Made by a program: the position numbers and the translations under genes. The notes under the pieces were generated by a model that saw only the letters and a program-made list of their open reading frames with translations, was not told where the DNA came from and searched no databases. This document shows positions 28,206 through 36,588 of a stretch of DNA of 64,000 nucleotides, in pieces (position 1 is the stretch's first letter; each line of letters opens with the position of its first letter). Source of the DNA: Pseudomonas sp. B21-028 (GTDB taxonomy: Bacteria > Pseudomonadota > Gammaproteobacteria > Pseudomonadales > Pseudomonadaceae); NCBI RefSeq assembly GCF_024749045.1, contig NZ_CP087184.1, forward strand, positions 5,518,001 to 5,582,000, given 5' to 3'.

Positions 28206-28604
28206 CTAGCGCCCCCAACAGTCCTTGGCGGTCACACCACTAGCATTGTTGACCACGCTCCGTACGCCGGTGTTGGTGATCTTGAAGTCGCCACATTTGT
28301 CCGTTGCCATGGACGAGCCAGTCCTGCGCACGGCGGTCAGGGTGAAGCTCTGGTCTGTGAGTTCCTGCGTGATGGTATAGAAGTCGTTACCGCTGCTCAG
28401 CCCGGTTGCGCTATAGACGTTGTTCTTCGAATAGTTGCGTTCGAGGATCTGCGCCTGTTCCGACAACAGCCCGGCGATTTCAGTACGTCGGCCCTTTTTC
28501 ATGTATTCGGTCAGGCTCGGGTAGCCGACGGTGATCACGATACCGATGATCGCGATCACGATCATGATTTCGATCAAGGTGAAACCCCGGTTGGTTCTGC
28601 GCAT
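28206..28604 (-). CDS. pilE: Type IV minor pilin PilE
   Basis: A 132-residue minor pilin with leader MRRTNRG followed by FTLIEIMIVIAIIGIVITVG; Glu5 is present. The mature domain has two cysteines ('TDKCGDF' and 'AKDCWGR') that can form a C-terminal disulfide. PilE joins PilV, PilW, PilX, FimU and PilY1 in the complex that primes pilus assembly. The start at 28604 gives a seven-residue leader; a frame from 28634 would overlap pilY1. It lies 11 bp after the pilY1 stop, with no pilY2 in between. Confidence 0.93.
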   Translation of the reverse strand: MRRTNRGFTLIEIMIVIAIIGIVITVGYPSLTEYMKKGRRTEIAGLLSEQAQILERNYSKNNVYSATGLSSGNDFYTITQELTDQSFTLTAVRRTGSSMATDKCGDFKITNTGVRSVVNNASGVTAKDCWGR

Positions 28605-28615
28605 GTCCTTGCCTC

Positions 28616-31600
28616 TCACTGTATTTGTCGCCACATGACGCGACGGCTGCCGCCAACGGATTTGCTCAGCAGGTCGGTGATACCGCCACCGGAATCGTTC
28701 ACGACCATGTTGGTGGCTCCGTTGGCATTGACGACGGCACTCAAGGTCGGGATACCGCCGGTAAACACCACCCCGGCGGAGATCGTGTCGAGGCTGTTGA
28801 GTTTGCCGTCGCCATTGGTGTCGATTACCGCATAGTTGAGCATCTTACCGCTGAACGCATCCACTTCGATCAACTTGCCGGTGCCGAAGCTGGCGCAGGG
28901 GTCGGTGGTGTCCACGGCGGCCGTGGTAAAGACAACGCGCCCAAGTACCAGGTTGGCCGGGTTGATCACCCGCTCCCCGGTCAGCGCGTTGTTGTACACC
29001 AGGGGCAGGTACCAGCCTTTTTTCGCCGGGTAAGTCACGTCGGTCTGGCTGGTGGTCACGAACTGCCCCGTGCTGCCGCCCGAGAATATGCCGGTAATCG
29101 ATTGGGCCTGCAGGCTCGACACCGTGATCTGCCCGGCGCCACCGGTGGCGTCCCAGATCGAATAGAACGCCTGCTGGTCCTTGTTGAGCTTGTCCGTCGC
29201 CTCGTTGAACTTACCGGTACCGAAAAAGACCTGGACCCCACCCTGGGGGTTGTCCGCCAGCAACGGTTGAACCGTGATGGGCTGAGTCGCTCCGCCGGGT
29301 GCGGTGAACAAGGGCTGGCCGGCAAACGCCAGGCCCCAGGTGGTCGGGGACGTGCCACTGAGGTCGAACTTCCACATCCGTCCTTTCAAGTCGCCACCGT
29401 AGGCCGCTTGCACCACATTCTGGGAGTTGACCCGCAGCTTGACCGACGACAAGCCATTGTCGGTCTCGCTGCTGTTGATGACGATCTTGCGGATCAGCGA
29501 ACCGTCACGGATATCCACCACATACAACGCTGCCACGCCGCTGTTGCTGCCATAGCCATTGGAAATGAATGCCGCCCAACGACCGTCCGCCAGCCGGGCG
29601 ACTTCAGGACGGGCATAGGCATAGCCCAGGTCATTGAAGGTATTGGCCGTGTTGGCAACGGTCGGCGCGCTGATTTCCCACAGCGCCCGAAGCGTATTGC
29701 CGGCCGCCGCATCGAACAGTTGCACCGCAAAGAAAGTCCTGCCTCCGGCCCCGGTCCCGCCTACGGCCACGGTTTTCCAGGCACTGCCCGATTGCGTATC
29801 GAATACACCAATCTGACCATCTACCAGGAACTTGTGGCTCACCCCGTTGATGTAATTGGTACTGGCGATGTCATCCAGCCCTGGCAACACGCTCGAAGGC
29901 ATATAGGCGTAACGCCGTGTGCCGTTGGCAGCGTTGATGACGCTGAAGAAGCCATCGTTGGCATTCACCACGAGGCTGGTGTTCATGGCCGTCGCCTTGG
30001 TCGCCAGGTACGTGCTGTAGCTGGTGTCGTTCAGCAGGTCCGCGGCGGTCTGGTCATTGGGCGAGGCCAGCACCAGCGGCGAGTTGATGATGTCTCCCAG
30101 CAACGCACTGCGCACCTTCAAGCCGGTCTTGTTGGTGCCCTTGCTCCATTCCACCAGATCGTTCCCGGTAATTCCCGTGGGCAGGTTCTGGTTGAGGGTG
30201 GTTTGCTGTGCCGTTGAAAAGTTGCCGTAGGCCAGGGTCACCGGCGCATTGGTCGCGGTGTTCCACGATTGATAAAGCGGCGCCGTGGCGCCAGGGACAA
30301 TGGCAGTGTCCGTGGTCCATTGCACCGCAGCCCTGTTGACCGTGCCTGCCGAGGTGAAGCCGAACGCCCGGATAGTGCCGCGCCAGTCCTTGGGATCGTA
30401 GGTGGTCTGGTAGAAGCTGGAGGTGCTGGACAGCGTCGCACCGTTGGTGGTGCCGCCGCCCCCCGATCCGGCCTTGGAAGTGATGTCGCTCAGAGCCGAT
30501 GTCAGGGCCGAGCTCAAGCCCTCGCTGTCGGTGGCCTGGTAATATTTGCCTGCGCCATAGCGAGCGGCGTCGGACAGCATCGGGTTGGTCGCGGTGAAGC
30601 CAACAGTGTAGGTATTGAGGTACTGCCGGGGGAAATCCGCGGTGTCCCAGCTCTTGCCGGTGGCATCGGTACCGGTGGAGCGCATGTCGATGTCGAAGGC
30701 GAATTTGGCTATGTCGTCCAGGTACAACGTGTCACCCTCGCCATCGCCAGTGGGATCATCCCCGTCGTTGGTGCTGATGCCGTCCCAGTTTGGCAGGCGG
30801 GGAACGCCCGTGGCGCTGACCTGCGGGTCGTTGCTGGGGAACGTCCGGTCATAGGTGGGCAAACCGTCGGTGATCACCACGCCGAAGTTTTTCTGGCAAC
30901 GGTATTGGATCGGGCTGGTATAGGTACTGGGGGTACCGTTGTAGTAAGGCGTCATCCCGCGGAAATAGCGGGTGACTTCGTAATAGCTCTCGGCCAGCGG
31001 TGTATTCGCAACCGCGCCCAGGCCGTTGATAGCCGTTATCAAGGCGGTGTAGTTGGAATTGGCCTGGGTCTGGGTGACGCTACCGGCCACGGGTGACAGA
31101 TCGCTGACGGAGCGGGCGATATAGCCTCCCGGGCCGGAGTTGCTGCTGTTGGGCGGATTGAAGGTGGCAAGACCGATGCGCAGGGCACGGTTGCTGGTGA
31201 CCAGGTCGTTGGAGACATCCCGAGCCACGTTGATTCGGTAATCGCTGGGGATCGAGCCGGTGGTGAAGTCCCGGCTCGAACCGCTGGTCAGGGTCAGTAA
31301 ATAAGATAAATATTTAGTTGTGTAGCGGGTATTCTCGCCCCCGACTGGATCGGGTAATCGCAGGCAAACCAGACCAAAGCCCGCTCGGTAAAAGCCGTAC
31401 CAACCACTTAAACAGCCGCCTCGAAACAGACTTGCAAGCAAGACGTTTCCATCTTCCGCCGCAAGAGTCCGTCTGTTGCTGCTACTGCAACTTTTATCGT
31501 CGGTGCATACTTCAACCAGTGGCCGACTGAGCGTCGGATCAAACCCCGCCGCCCAGATGATGTTGTTCATACTCCCCGAATCATCGATCAGCAGCATCAC

Positions 31601-31738
31601 GTTCGGCGTCACCGCGGCCGCGCTCAACAACGGCGAATCCGAAGGCGTGAACCCATAGACCGGGGCCGTCAGATACAGGCTGAGCAACACCCCCCACAGC
31701 ATCTGTCGCCAGCCATGGCGAGCCTCAATACTTCGCAT
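28616..31738 (-). CDS. pilY1: Type IV pilus tip adhesin PilY1
   Basis: A 1040-residue secreted protein at the pilus tip. A signal segment (about 11-29) leads into a von Willebrand A domain with a MIDAS motif, D52-x-S54-x-S56 in 'LIDDSGSMNN'. The C-terminal half (about 520-1040) is the PilY1 beta-propeller with 'AAYGGDLKGRMWKFDLSG'. The canonical calcium loop before that motif is replaced by RVNSQNVVQ (769-777), lacking all aspartates. An EF-hand-like DTNGDGKLNSLD lies at 973-984. The start at 31738 overlaps pilX by 14 bp and gives a signal peptide; a longer frame reaches 31876. P. aeruginosa PilY1 is about 120 residues longer. Confidence 0.92.
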   Translation of the reverse strand: MRSIEARHGWRQMLWGVLLSLYLTAPVYGFTPSDSPLLSAAAVTPNVMLLIDDSGSMNNIIWAAGFDPTLSRPLVEVCTDDKSCSSSNRRTLAAEDGNVLLASLFRGGCLSGWYGFYRAGFGLVCLRLPDPVGGENTRYTTKYLSYLLTLTSGSSRDFTTGSIPSDYRINVARDVSNDLVTSNRALRIGLATFNPPNSSNSGPGGYIARSVSDLSPVAGSVTQTQANSNYTALITAINGLGAVANTPLAESYYEVTRYFRGMTPYYNGTPSTYTSPIQYRCQKNFGVVITDGLPTYDRTFPSNDPQVSATGVPRLPNWDGISTNDGDDPTGDGEGDTLYLDDIAKFAFDIDMRSTGTDATGKSWDTADFPRQYLNTYTVGFTATNPMLSDAARYGAGKYYQATDSEGLSSALTSALSDITSKAGSGGGGTTNGATLSSTSSFYQTTYDPKDWRGTIRAFGFTSAGTVNRAAVQWTTDTAIVPGATAPLYQSWNTATNAPVTLAYGNFSTAQQTTLNQNLPTGITGNDLVEWSKGTNKTGLKVRSALLGDIINSPLVLASPNDQTAADLLNDTSYSTYLATKATAMNTSLVVNANDGFFSVINAANGTRRYAYMPSSVLPGLDDIASTNYINGVSHKFLVDGQIGVFDTQSGSAWKTVAVGGTGAGGRTFFAVQLFDAAAGNTLRALWEISAPTVANTANTFNDLGYAYARPEVARLADGRWAAFISNGYGSNSGVAALYVVDIRDGSLIRKIVINSSETDNGLSSVKLRVNSQNVVQAAYGGDLKGRMWKFDLSGTSPTTWGLAFAGQPLFTAPGGATQPITVQPLLADNPQGGVQVFFGTGKFNEATDKLNKDQQAFYSIWDATGGAGQITVSSLQAQSITGIFSGGSTGQFVTTSQTDVTYPAKKGWYLPLVYNNALTGERVINPANLVLGRVVFTTAAVDTTDPCASFGTGKLIEVDAFSGKMLNYAVIDTNGDGKLNSLDTISAGVVFTGGIPTLSAVVNANGATNMVVNDSGGGITDLLSKSVGGSRRVMWRQIQ

Positions 31739-32204
31739 AGATGCTCTCCACCACGCTGCGCTGGTTGTCCCCCACCACCGCAACTGCCGTGATCCGGTAT
31801 AGCGTCGCCGATGTCCCGTTTGGCACATTGACCGCCGCGAGTGTGGTGCCGATGTTCTGCACCCCATAGAACCCACCGGCGGCGGCGACCCAAGTGACTC
31901 CCGACGATGAATAGTACCCTGGCGCCTTCAGCGTGGCGGATTCCACAGGTGGCGCACATTGGGTCGCAGTAGTACAAACCGCCAGCGTGTAGGTTTCGAC
32001 TTGCACGGCGTTCTCGCCCATTCTCAGCGCCGCCTCGGCCATCTGGAACGACTGGTTGCGCAGCATGACGCTGCTGGTCATCTTTTCCTGCAGGGTGGCG
32101 CTTTGCATCGACGACAGGCCGATCAGCGTGAGCAGCAGCAGGAAAACCAGGCTGACCAGTAATGCCATGCCATGCTGACGGTGCCCGAAGGATCTCGATC
32201 TCAT
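31725..32204 (-). CDS. pilX: Type IV minor pilin PilX
   Basis: A 159-residue minor pilin. The leader MRSRSFGHRQHG precedes MALLVSLVFLLLLTLIGL. Position 5 of the mature protein is valine rather than glutamate, as recalled for PilX and GspK-type subunits, which sit at the tip and need no partner below. The start at 32204 has GGAGG seven bases upstream; an in-frame GTG at 32219 is less likely. The 3' end overlaps pilY1 by 14 bp. Confidence 0.9.
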   Translation of the reverse strand: MRSRSFGHRQHGMALLVSLVFLLLLTLIGLSSMQSATLQEKMTSSVMLRNQSFQMAEAALRMGENAVQVETYTLAVCTTATQCAPPVESATLKAPGYYSSSGVTWVAAAGGFYGVQNIGTTLAAVNVPNGTSATLYRITAVAVVGDNQRSVVESIYAKY

Positions 32205-32215
32205 CAATCGCCTCC

Positions 32216-32929
32216 TCACAAGAGCCGGTTGCGCAAGGCGGCAACCACGTTGAAGGTCTGGTCGCGCACGTTGTTCTTCGGATCGAAGAGCGTCAGGGTC
32301 AGGCGCACGCTGCGGATCAGTGCCGGATCAGGCGGGTTGCTGCTGTAGCTCGAGGCCGCAATATCCGTCGAGCTTCCGGCCACGCCAAAGGTCACGTTGA
32401 ACGTGCGGACGTTGTCCACCAGCACCGCCAGGGTCGGATTGCCGGCCCCGGTGCCCATCGACAACTGGTTGTTGCTGAAGCTGTAGATCAACCGACGCAC
32501 CGGAAACGCCAACTGCCCGGCCGCGGGAGCCCGCGCACCGGTATAGGCCGTGGCCGTGGTGCGGCAGTCGGACAGGACGGTCCAGGTCGGCACGCCGCCA
32601 CTGTTGCCCACATCCGTCGTCACCAGGGTCATCTTCTGGTTGGCGTTGTCCCAGCGGATCGGCGTGATCTGACTGGCGTTGAAGTCCCCTGCCGAGGACG
32701 CGTCGGTGATGCTGCCCAGGCAACCGAACATCCCCACCATGCGAATCTCCTGGACCATCTTGCTCAGGGCAAAGCGCGCATCCTCCTGCATCACCGCCGC
32801 CGCACTCTGGCTGATGTAGGTGTTCTTGGCGGCGATGAAGATCTGCACCACGCCCAGGACCACGATGAGACTGATGACCAGCGCGATCATCAATTCGATC
32901 AGGCCGAAGCCCCGGCAGCGCTTGTTCAT
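32216..32929 (-). CDS. pilW: Type IV minor pilin PilW
   Basis: A 237-residue minor pilin with leader MNKRCRG and mature N terminus FGLIELMIALVISLIVVLGV, with Glu5 present. The motif 'NTYISQSAAAVMQEDARFAL' is typical of PilW. It is larger than the other minor pilins, as expected. It overlaps pilV by 4 bp (ATGA) and is 11 bp upstream of pilX. Confidence 0.92.
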   Translation of the reverse strand: MNKRCRGFGLIELMIALVISLIVVLGVVQIFIAAKNTYISQSAAAVMQEDARFALSKMVQEIRMVGMFGCLGSITDASSAGDFNASQITPIRWDNANQKMTLVTTDVGNSGGVPTWTVLSDCRTTATAYTGARAPAAGQLAFPVRRLIYSFSNNQLSMGTGAGNPTLAVLVDNVRTFNVTFGVAGSSTDIAASSYSSNPPDPALIRSVRLTLTLFDPKNNVRDQTFNVVAALRNRLL

Positions 32930-33384
32930 GGCGTCGCCACCGGATCGACAGCGGCGCGGCTGGTCAGCACGAAACTACGCCGGGCATCGGCCGCATTGCT
33001 GGTGTTGGCAGCCCGGGCATCGTCCCAGGAAATGGTGATGGTGTAGACCCGCTGGTTCAGCGCGATGGTGCCGGTGGCCGTGGCGCCGCCGAAACTGGTG
33101 ATGTTGGTCTTGAAGTCGTAGAGGTCCTGGTCCCGGGTCACGTTGAGGTTGGGTGAACTGGGCGGCGCCACGGTGTAGTCGGCGCCGGAGTTGGCACGGA
33201 TACGGTCCAGCATGTCGTAGGCGATGAAGCTGGCCTGGCTGGTCATGCGCGAGCTGTCGGTGTACTTCAAGGCGTTGAGCTGGATCATCGCCGCCCCCAG
33301 CAGACCCACGCCGAGAATCAGCACCGCCACCAGCACTTCAATCAGTGTCATGCCCTCCTGTGGCCTTCTACTGCAACCCTTCAT
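32926..33384 (-). CDS. pilV: Type IV pilus modification protein PilV
   Basis: A 152-residue minor pilin with leader MKGCSRRPQEG and mature N terminus MTLIEVLVAVLILGVGLLGA. PilV proteins carry the extended 'LNALKYTDSSRMTSQASFIA' segment seen here. The ATGA overlap with the fimU stop fixes the start at 33384; the longer frame to 33423 would overlap fimU by 43 bp. Confidence 0.92.
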   Translation of the reverse strand: MKGCSRRPQEGMTLIEVLVAVLILGVGLLGAAMIQLNALKYTDSSRMTSQASFIAYDMLDRIRANSGADYTVAPPSSPNLNVTRDQDLYDFKTNITSFGGATATGTIALNQRVYTITISWDDARAANTSNAADARRSFVLTSRAAVDPVATP

Positions 33385-33854
33385 CCGCAACTTCCACCCA
33401 ATACGATTCGTCCATTGAGGCAAACGCTCAGCGTCCGGCTCTGCGTTCCCCGCACATAATTGAAGCTCACCGGGGTGGCCGGTGCCGATAACCCACCCAG
33501 GTTGTTGAAATCAATGTTGGTCACCTCTGAGGTTAGCGTCAGAGTCGCACCACTGCTCATTGCGGGAACAACCCGCAATACATTGGCCGGATTGCCAGTA
33601 CTGTCGTACACCGTCAATTCGCCGCTCCAGACGCTGCCCTGGGCGGTGGGGCGAATGCGCGTGGTGACACCCCGGTCGATCGCCTCCATGCGGGCAAAGT
33701 TCAAGGCCCGGCGCAGATCGCCGATCTCGGTATCCGCCTTGGTGCCCTGCATCGAGCCGGTGAACGCTGGCACCGCCATGGTGATGAGGATCAGCAGTAC
33801 GCCAAGGGCTACCAGGACCTCGATCAGCGTGAAACCTTTTGTACGAAGATCCAT
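33381..33854 (-). CDS. fimU: FimU-like minor pilin (GspH/FimT family)
   Basis: A 157-residue pseudopilin with leader MDLRTKG and mature N terminus FTLIEVLVALGVLLILITMAV. The GspH/FimT signature 'LRRALNFARMEAIDRGVTTR' follows, and the C terminus has two cysteines (SVCLNGRI and GGSCG). It is the first gene of the minor pilin operon, so by position and sequence it is FimU rather than FimT. A GGAGG ribosome binding site lies 6 bases upstream of the ATG. Confidence 0.87.
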   Translation of the reverse strand: MDLRTKGFTLIEVLVALGVLLILITMAVPAFTGSMQGTKADTEIGDLRRALNFARMEAIDRGVTTRIRPTAQGSVWSGELTVYDSTGNPANVLRVVPAMSSGATLTLTSEVTNIDFNNLGGLSAPATPVSFNYVRGTQSRTLSVCLNGRIVLGGSCG

Positions 33855-33922
33855 CGATGCCCTCCGTTGCCGTCGGCTATACCTGCTTCTGTAACGCTAG
33901 AACAAACCATCGGCGCTTGCCT

Positions 33923-34015
33923 TGTGGCGAGGGAGCTTGCTCCCGCTGGGCTGCGCAGCAGCCCCAAAAAGAACGGCCGCTACGCGCCCGAGCGGGAGCA
34001 AGCTCCCTCGCCACA
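33923..34015. repeat. Family-B inverted repeat between fimU and fimT
   Basis: Arms TGTGGCGAGGGAGCTTGCTC and GAGCAAGCTCCCTCGCCACA, with GCTGGGCTGCGCAGCAGCCC inside the left arm. It sits in the divergent promoter region of fimU and fimT, so it may separate or influence the two promoters. Confidence 0.9.
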
Positions 34016-34069
34016 ATGAGCCCCCCAAGTCCTCAAGGACCGCTCCACACTCTCCAGGGAGGAGACACC

Positions 34070-34585
34070 ATGCCCCAACAGGGTTTCAGCCTGATCGAAC
34101 TGCTCATGGGACTGGCGATTGCCGCAATTGTTCTGCCATGGGCCAGTTCAAGTTTCAAAGCGCTTGTGGAAACCACTGAACGCAAAGACACCGCGCAACT
34201 ATTGGCCAGCGGCCTGCGCAGTGCCCGCAGCGAAGCCATCACGCGCAATCGGACAGTGATCATTCAAGGGATAGACAACGATTGGAGCCAAGGGTGGCAG
34301 ATCAGGTTGGACGACGATGGTCAGACATTGCTGGAACAGCGCAGCAATCGCACCCGGGTGGTGGGTAACTGGCCGGTGAAGCACCGGGTAAGGTTCGCCG
34401 GCCATGGCGCGGCATTGCTGCCCAGTGGCGCCTTTCAGGCGGGTACCTTGCACGTGTGTGCCCGACACCAGCCCATCAGCCATTACCAGGTGGTGCTGTC
34501 ACCCACCGGCCGCGTCAGCCTGCGCAGCGAGGAAAGTGCGCAGGCCCTGTGCGAAAAGCGCTTAAAGCAGGGAACGGACGCGTAG
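34070..34585 (+). CDS. fimT: FimT-like pseudopilin (GspH/FimT family)
   Basis: A 171-residue pseudopilin with leader MPQQG and mature N terminus [20 protein letters not shown]. The family signature '[20 protein letters not shown]' follows. The C terminus has cysteines in 'LHVCARHQ' and 'ALCEKRL'. A strong ribosome binding site (GGAGGAG) precedes the ATG. FimT family members bind DNA for natural transformation in some gammaproteobacteria (Legionella), so a role in DNA uptake is possible. It is divergent from fimU and overlaps the convergent ispH by 24 bp. Confidence 0.85.
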   Translation: MPQQGFSLIELLMGLAIAAIVLPWASSSFKALVETTERKDTAQLLASGLRSARSEAITRNRTVIIQGIDNDWSQGWQIRLDDDGQTLLEQRSNRTRVVGNWPVKHRVRFAGHGAALLPSGAFQAGTLHVCARHQPISHYQVVLSPTGRVSLRSEESAQALCEKRLKQGTDA

Positions 34586-35509
34586 TTCCTTGGGCATGGA
34601 GAACGTGATGTTTTCCTCCCGGCCGGCCAGCTCATCGGCACCGATGGCACCCCAGGCCTGCAACTGCTGGATCACACCACGCACCAAGACTTCCGGCGCG
34701 GAAGCACCCGCGGTAATGCCGATGTGCTCGACGCCGTCGAACCAGCCGCGCTGCATGTCCTCGGCACCGTCGATCAGGTAGGCCGGCGTTCCCATGCGTT
34801 CGGCCAGTTCACGCAGGCGATTGGAGTTGGAGCTGTTCGGGCTGCCGACCACCAACACGACATCGCACTCGTCGGCCAATTGCTTGACCGCGTCCTGGCG
34901 ATTCTGGGTGGCGTAGCAGATGTCGTCCTTGCGCGGGCCGCCAATGGCTGGGAAGCGCGTACGCAACGCATCGATCACCCGGCTGGTATCGTCCATGGAC
35001 AGGGTAGTCTGGGTGACGAAGGCGAGTTTTTCCGGGTTACGCACCTGCAAGGCAGCCACGTCCTCCTCGTCCTCCACCAGGTAGATCGCGCCGCCATTGC
35101 TGGCGTCGTACTGGCCCATGGTGCCTTCGACTTCCGGGTGCCCTTCGTGGCCGATCAGGATGCATTCACGTCCGTCGCGGCTGTAGCGCGCCACTTCGAT
35201 GTGCACCTTGGTCACCAACGGGCAAGTCGCGTCGAACACCTTGAGACCACGCCCCGCCGCTTCGGTACGCACCGCCTGGGAAACCCCATGGGCGCTGAAG
35301 ATCACGATGACGTCGTCCGGCACCTGGTCCAGTTCCTCGACGAAAATGGCCCCGCGGCTGCGCAGGTCCTCGACGACGAATTTGTTGTGGACCACTTCGT
35401 GACGCACATAGATCGGCGGCCCGAAGACTTCCAGGGCGCGGTTGACGATTTCGATCGCCCGGTCCACACCGGCGCAGAAGCCACGGGGGTTGGCGAGTTT
35501 GATTTGCAT
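34562..35509 (-). CDS. ispH: 4-hydroxy-3-methylbut-2-enyl diphosphate reductase IspH
   Basis: A 315-residue iron-sulfur enzyme making IPP and DMAPP in the last step of the MEP pathway. The cluster ligands C12, C96 and C198 and the active-site residues H41, H124 and E126 are present at the usual numbers. The start at 35509 ([15 protein letters not shown]) gives the family length; an open frame continues through the REPIN to 35611. It follows fkpB after 136 bp that contain the REPIN. Its 3' end overlaps fimT tail to tail. Confidence 0.97.
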   Translation of the reverse strand: MQIKLANPRGFCAGVDRAIEIVNRALEVFGPPIYVRHEVVHNKFVVEDLRSRGAIFVEELDQVPDDVIVIFSAHGVSQAVRTEAAGRGLKVFDATCPLVTKVHIEVARYSRDGRECILIGHEGHPEVEGTMGQYDASNGGAIYLVEDEEDVAALQVRNPEKLAFVTQTTLSMDDTSRVIDALRTRFPAIGGPRKDDICYATQNRQDAVKQLADECDVVLVVGSPNSSNSNRLRELAERMGTPAYLIDGAEDMQRGWFDGVEHIGITAGASAPEVLVRGVIQQLQAWGAIGADELAGREENITFSMPKELRVRSLL

Positions 35510-35524
35510 GCTGTGCCTCGTGTC

Positions 35525-35613
35525 TGTGGGAGCGAGCCTGCTCGCGATGCGGTGGACCAGTCGCCTCGGTAGCGATTGTGACTCAGCTATCGCGAGCAGG
35601 CTCGCTCCCACAG
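35525..35613. repeat. REPIN between fkpB and ispH
   Basis: Inverted family-A units GTGGGAGCGAGCCTGCTCGC and CGCGAGCAGGCTCGCTCCCA separated by about 30 bp. It lies inside what would otherwise be a continuous ribF-ileS-lspA-fkpB-ispH transcript and could stabilise or punctuate the upstream message. Confidence 0.9.
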
Positions 35614-35645
35614 GTAGTGTGAGAGCAGTAATTGCCCGTTAAACC

Positions 35646-36083
35646 TTAAACCGCCTTGACCTCGAGGATTTCCACTTCGAAGTTCAAGGTCTTGCCCGCC
35701 AGCGGGTGATTGAAGTCCACGGTCACCTGGGCGTCGTCAAAAGCCTTCACCACACCCGGCAACTCGGTATTGGCCGCGTCGTTGAAGATCACCAGCAAGC
35801 CCTCGGACAGCTCCATGTCCTGGAACTGCGAGCGTGGCATGGTCTGCACGTTTTGCGGGTTGGGCTGACCAAAGGCGTTTTCCGGAGTCACGACCACGGT
35901 GCGCTTGTCGCCGGCCTTGAAGCCGAAGATCGCCGCCTCGAAGCCTGGCAACAGGTTACCGTCACCCACCTTGAACACGGCCGGGGCCTTGTCGAAGGTG
36001 CTGTCGACGGTGTCGCCGTTATCCAGGTGCAGGGCGAAGTGCAGCTTCACTTCGGTGTTTTGAGCGATACGCTGCTCAGTCAT
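35646..36083 (-). CDS. fkpB: FKBP-type peptidyl-prolyl isomerase FkpB (SlpA-like)
   Basis: A 145-residue FKBP-fold isomerase of the SlyD/SlpA type. It starts [20 protein letters not shown], and the insert-in-flap region 'AFGQPNPQNVQTMPRSQF' is typical. The His-rich metal tail of SlyD is absent, which supports FkpB. It overlaps the lspA 3' end by 8 bp; the lspA-fkpB-ispH order is conserved in gammaproteobacteria. Confidence 0.93.
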   Translation of the reverse strand: MTEQRIAQNTEVKLHFALHLDNGDTVDSTFDKAPAVFKVGDGNLLPGFEAAIFGFKAGDKRTVVVTPENAFGQPNPQNVQTMPRSQFQDMELSEGLLVIFNDAANTELPGVVKAFDDAQVTVDFNHPLAGKTLNFEVEILEVKAV

Positions 36084-36588
36084 GGACGGCTTCTCCGGTT
36101 TTCTTGCTCTTGAACATGTCCAGGGCGAGCATGATGGCGCCCACGGTGATGGCGCTGTCGGCGAAGTTGAACGCCGGGAAATACCAGCGGTTCTGCCAAT
36201 GCACCAGGATGAAATCGATCACGTGGCCCAAGGCAATGCGGTCATAGAGATTGCCCAGGGCGCCGCCGAGCACCAGCGCCAGCGCCACGGCCAGCCAGGT
36301 TTCGTCGCGGCCCAGGCGCTTGAGCCAGACCACCAGCACCGCGCTGACCACAACAGCGATCAGGGCGAACAGCCAGCGCTGCCAGCCCGAACTGTCGGCC
36401 AGGAAGCTGAACGCCGCGCCGGTGTTGTAGGCCAGGGTCCAGCTGAAGTAATCGGGGATGACCACGATCTGCTGGTACATGGTCAACGAGCCTTCGAAGT
36501 AGAACTTGCTGGCCTGGTCGATGACCAGGACCAGCACGCTCAACCAGAGCCAGCCCAGCCGTCCGAAACGGCCCGCTGCGTTAGGCAT
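36076..36588 (-). CDS. lspA: Lipoprotein signal peptidase LspA
   Basis: A 170-residue membrane aspartyl protease that cleaves lipoprotein signal peptides after lipidation. Four transmembrane helices are visible. The catalytic aspartates D125 (in '[10 protein letters not shown]') and D144 (in 'FNFADSAI') are present, close to D124 and D143 of P. aeruginosa LspA. The start at 36588 overlaps the ileS stop by 8 bp; the longer frame to 36627 is unlikely. Confidence 0.96.
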   Translation of the reverse strand: MPNAAGRFGRLGWLWLSVLVLVIDQASKFYFEGSLTMYQQIVVIPDYFSWTLAYNTGAAFSFLADSSGWQRWLFALIAVVVSAVLVVWLKRLGRDETWLAVALALVLGGALGNLYDRIALGHVIDFILVHWQNRWYFPAFNFADSAITVGAIMLALDMFKSKKTGEAVHD

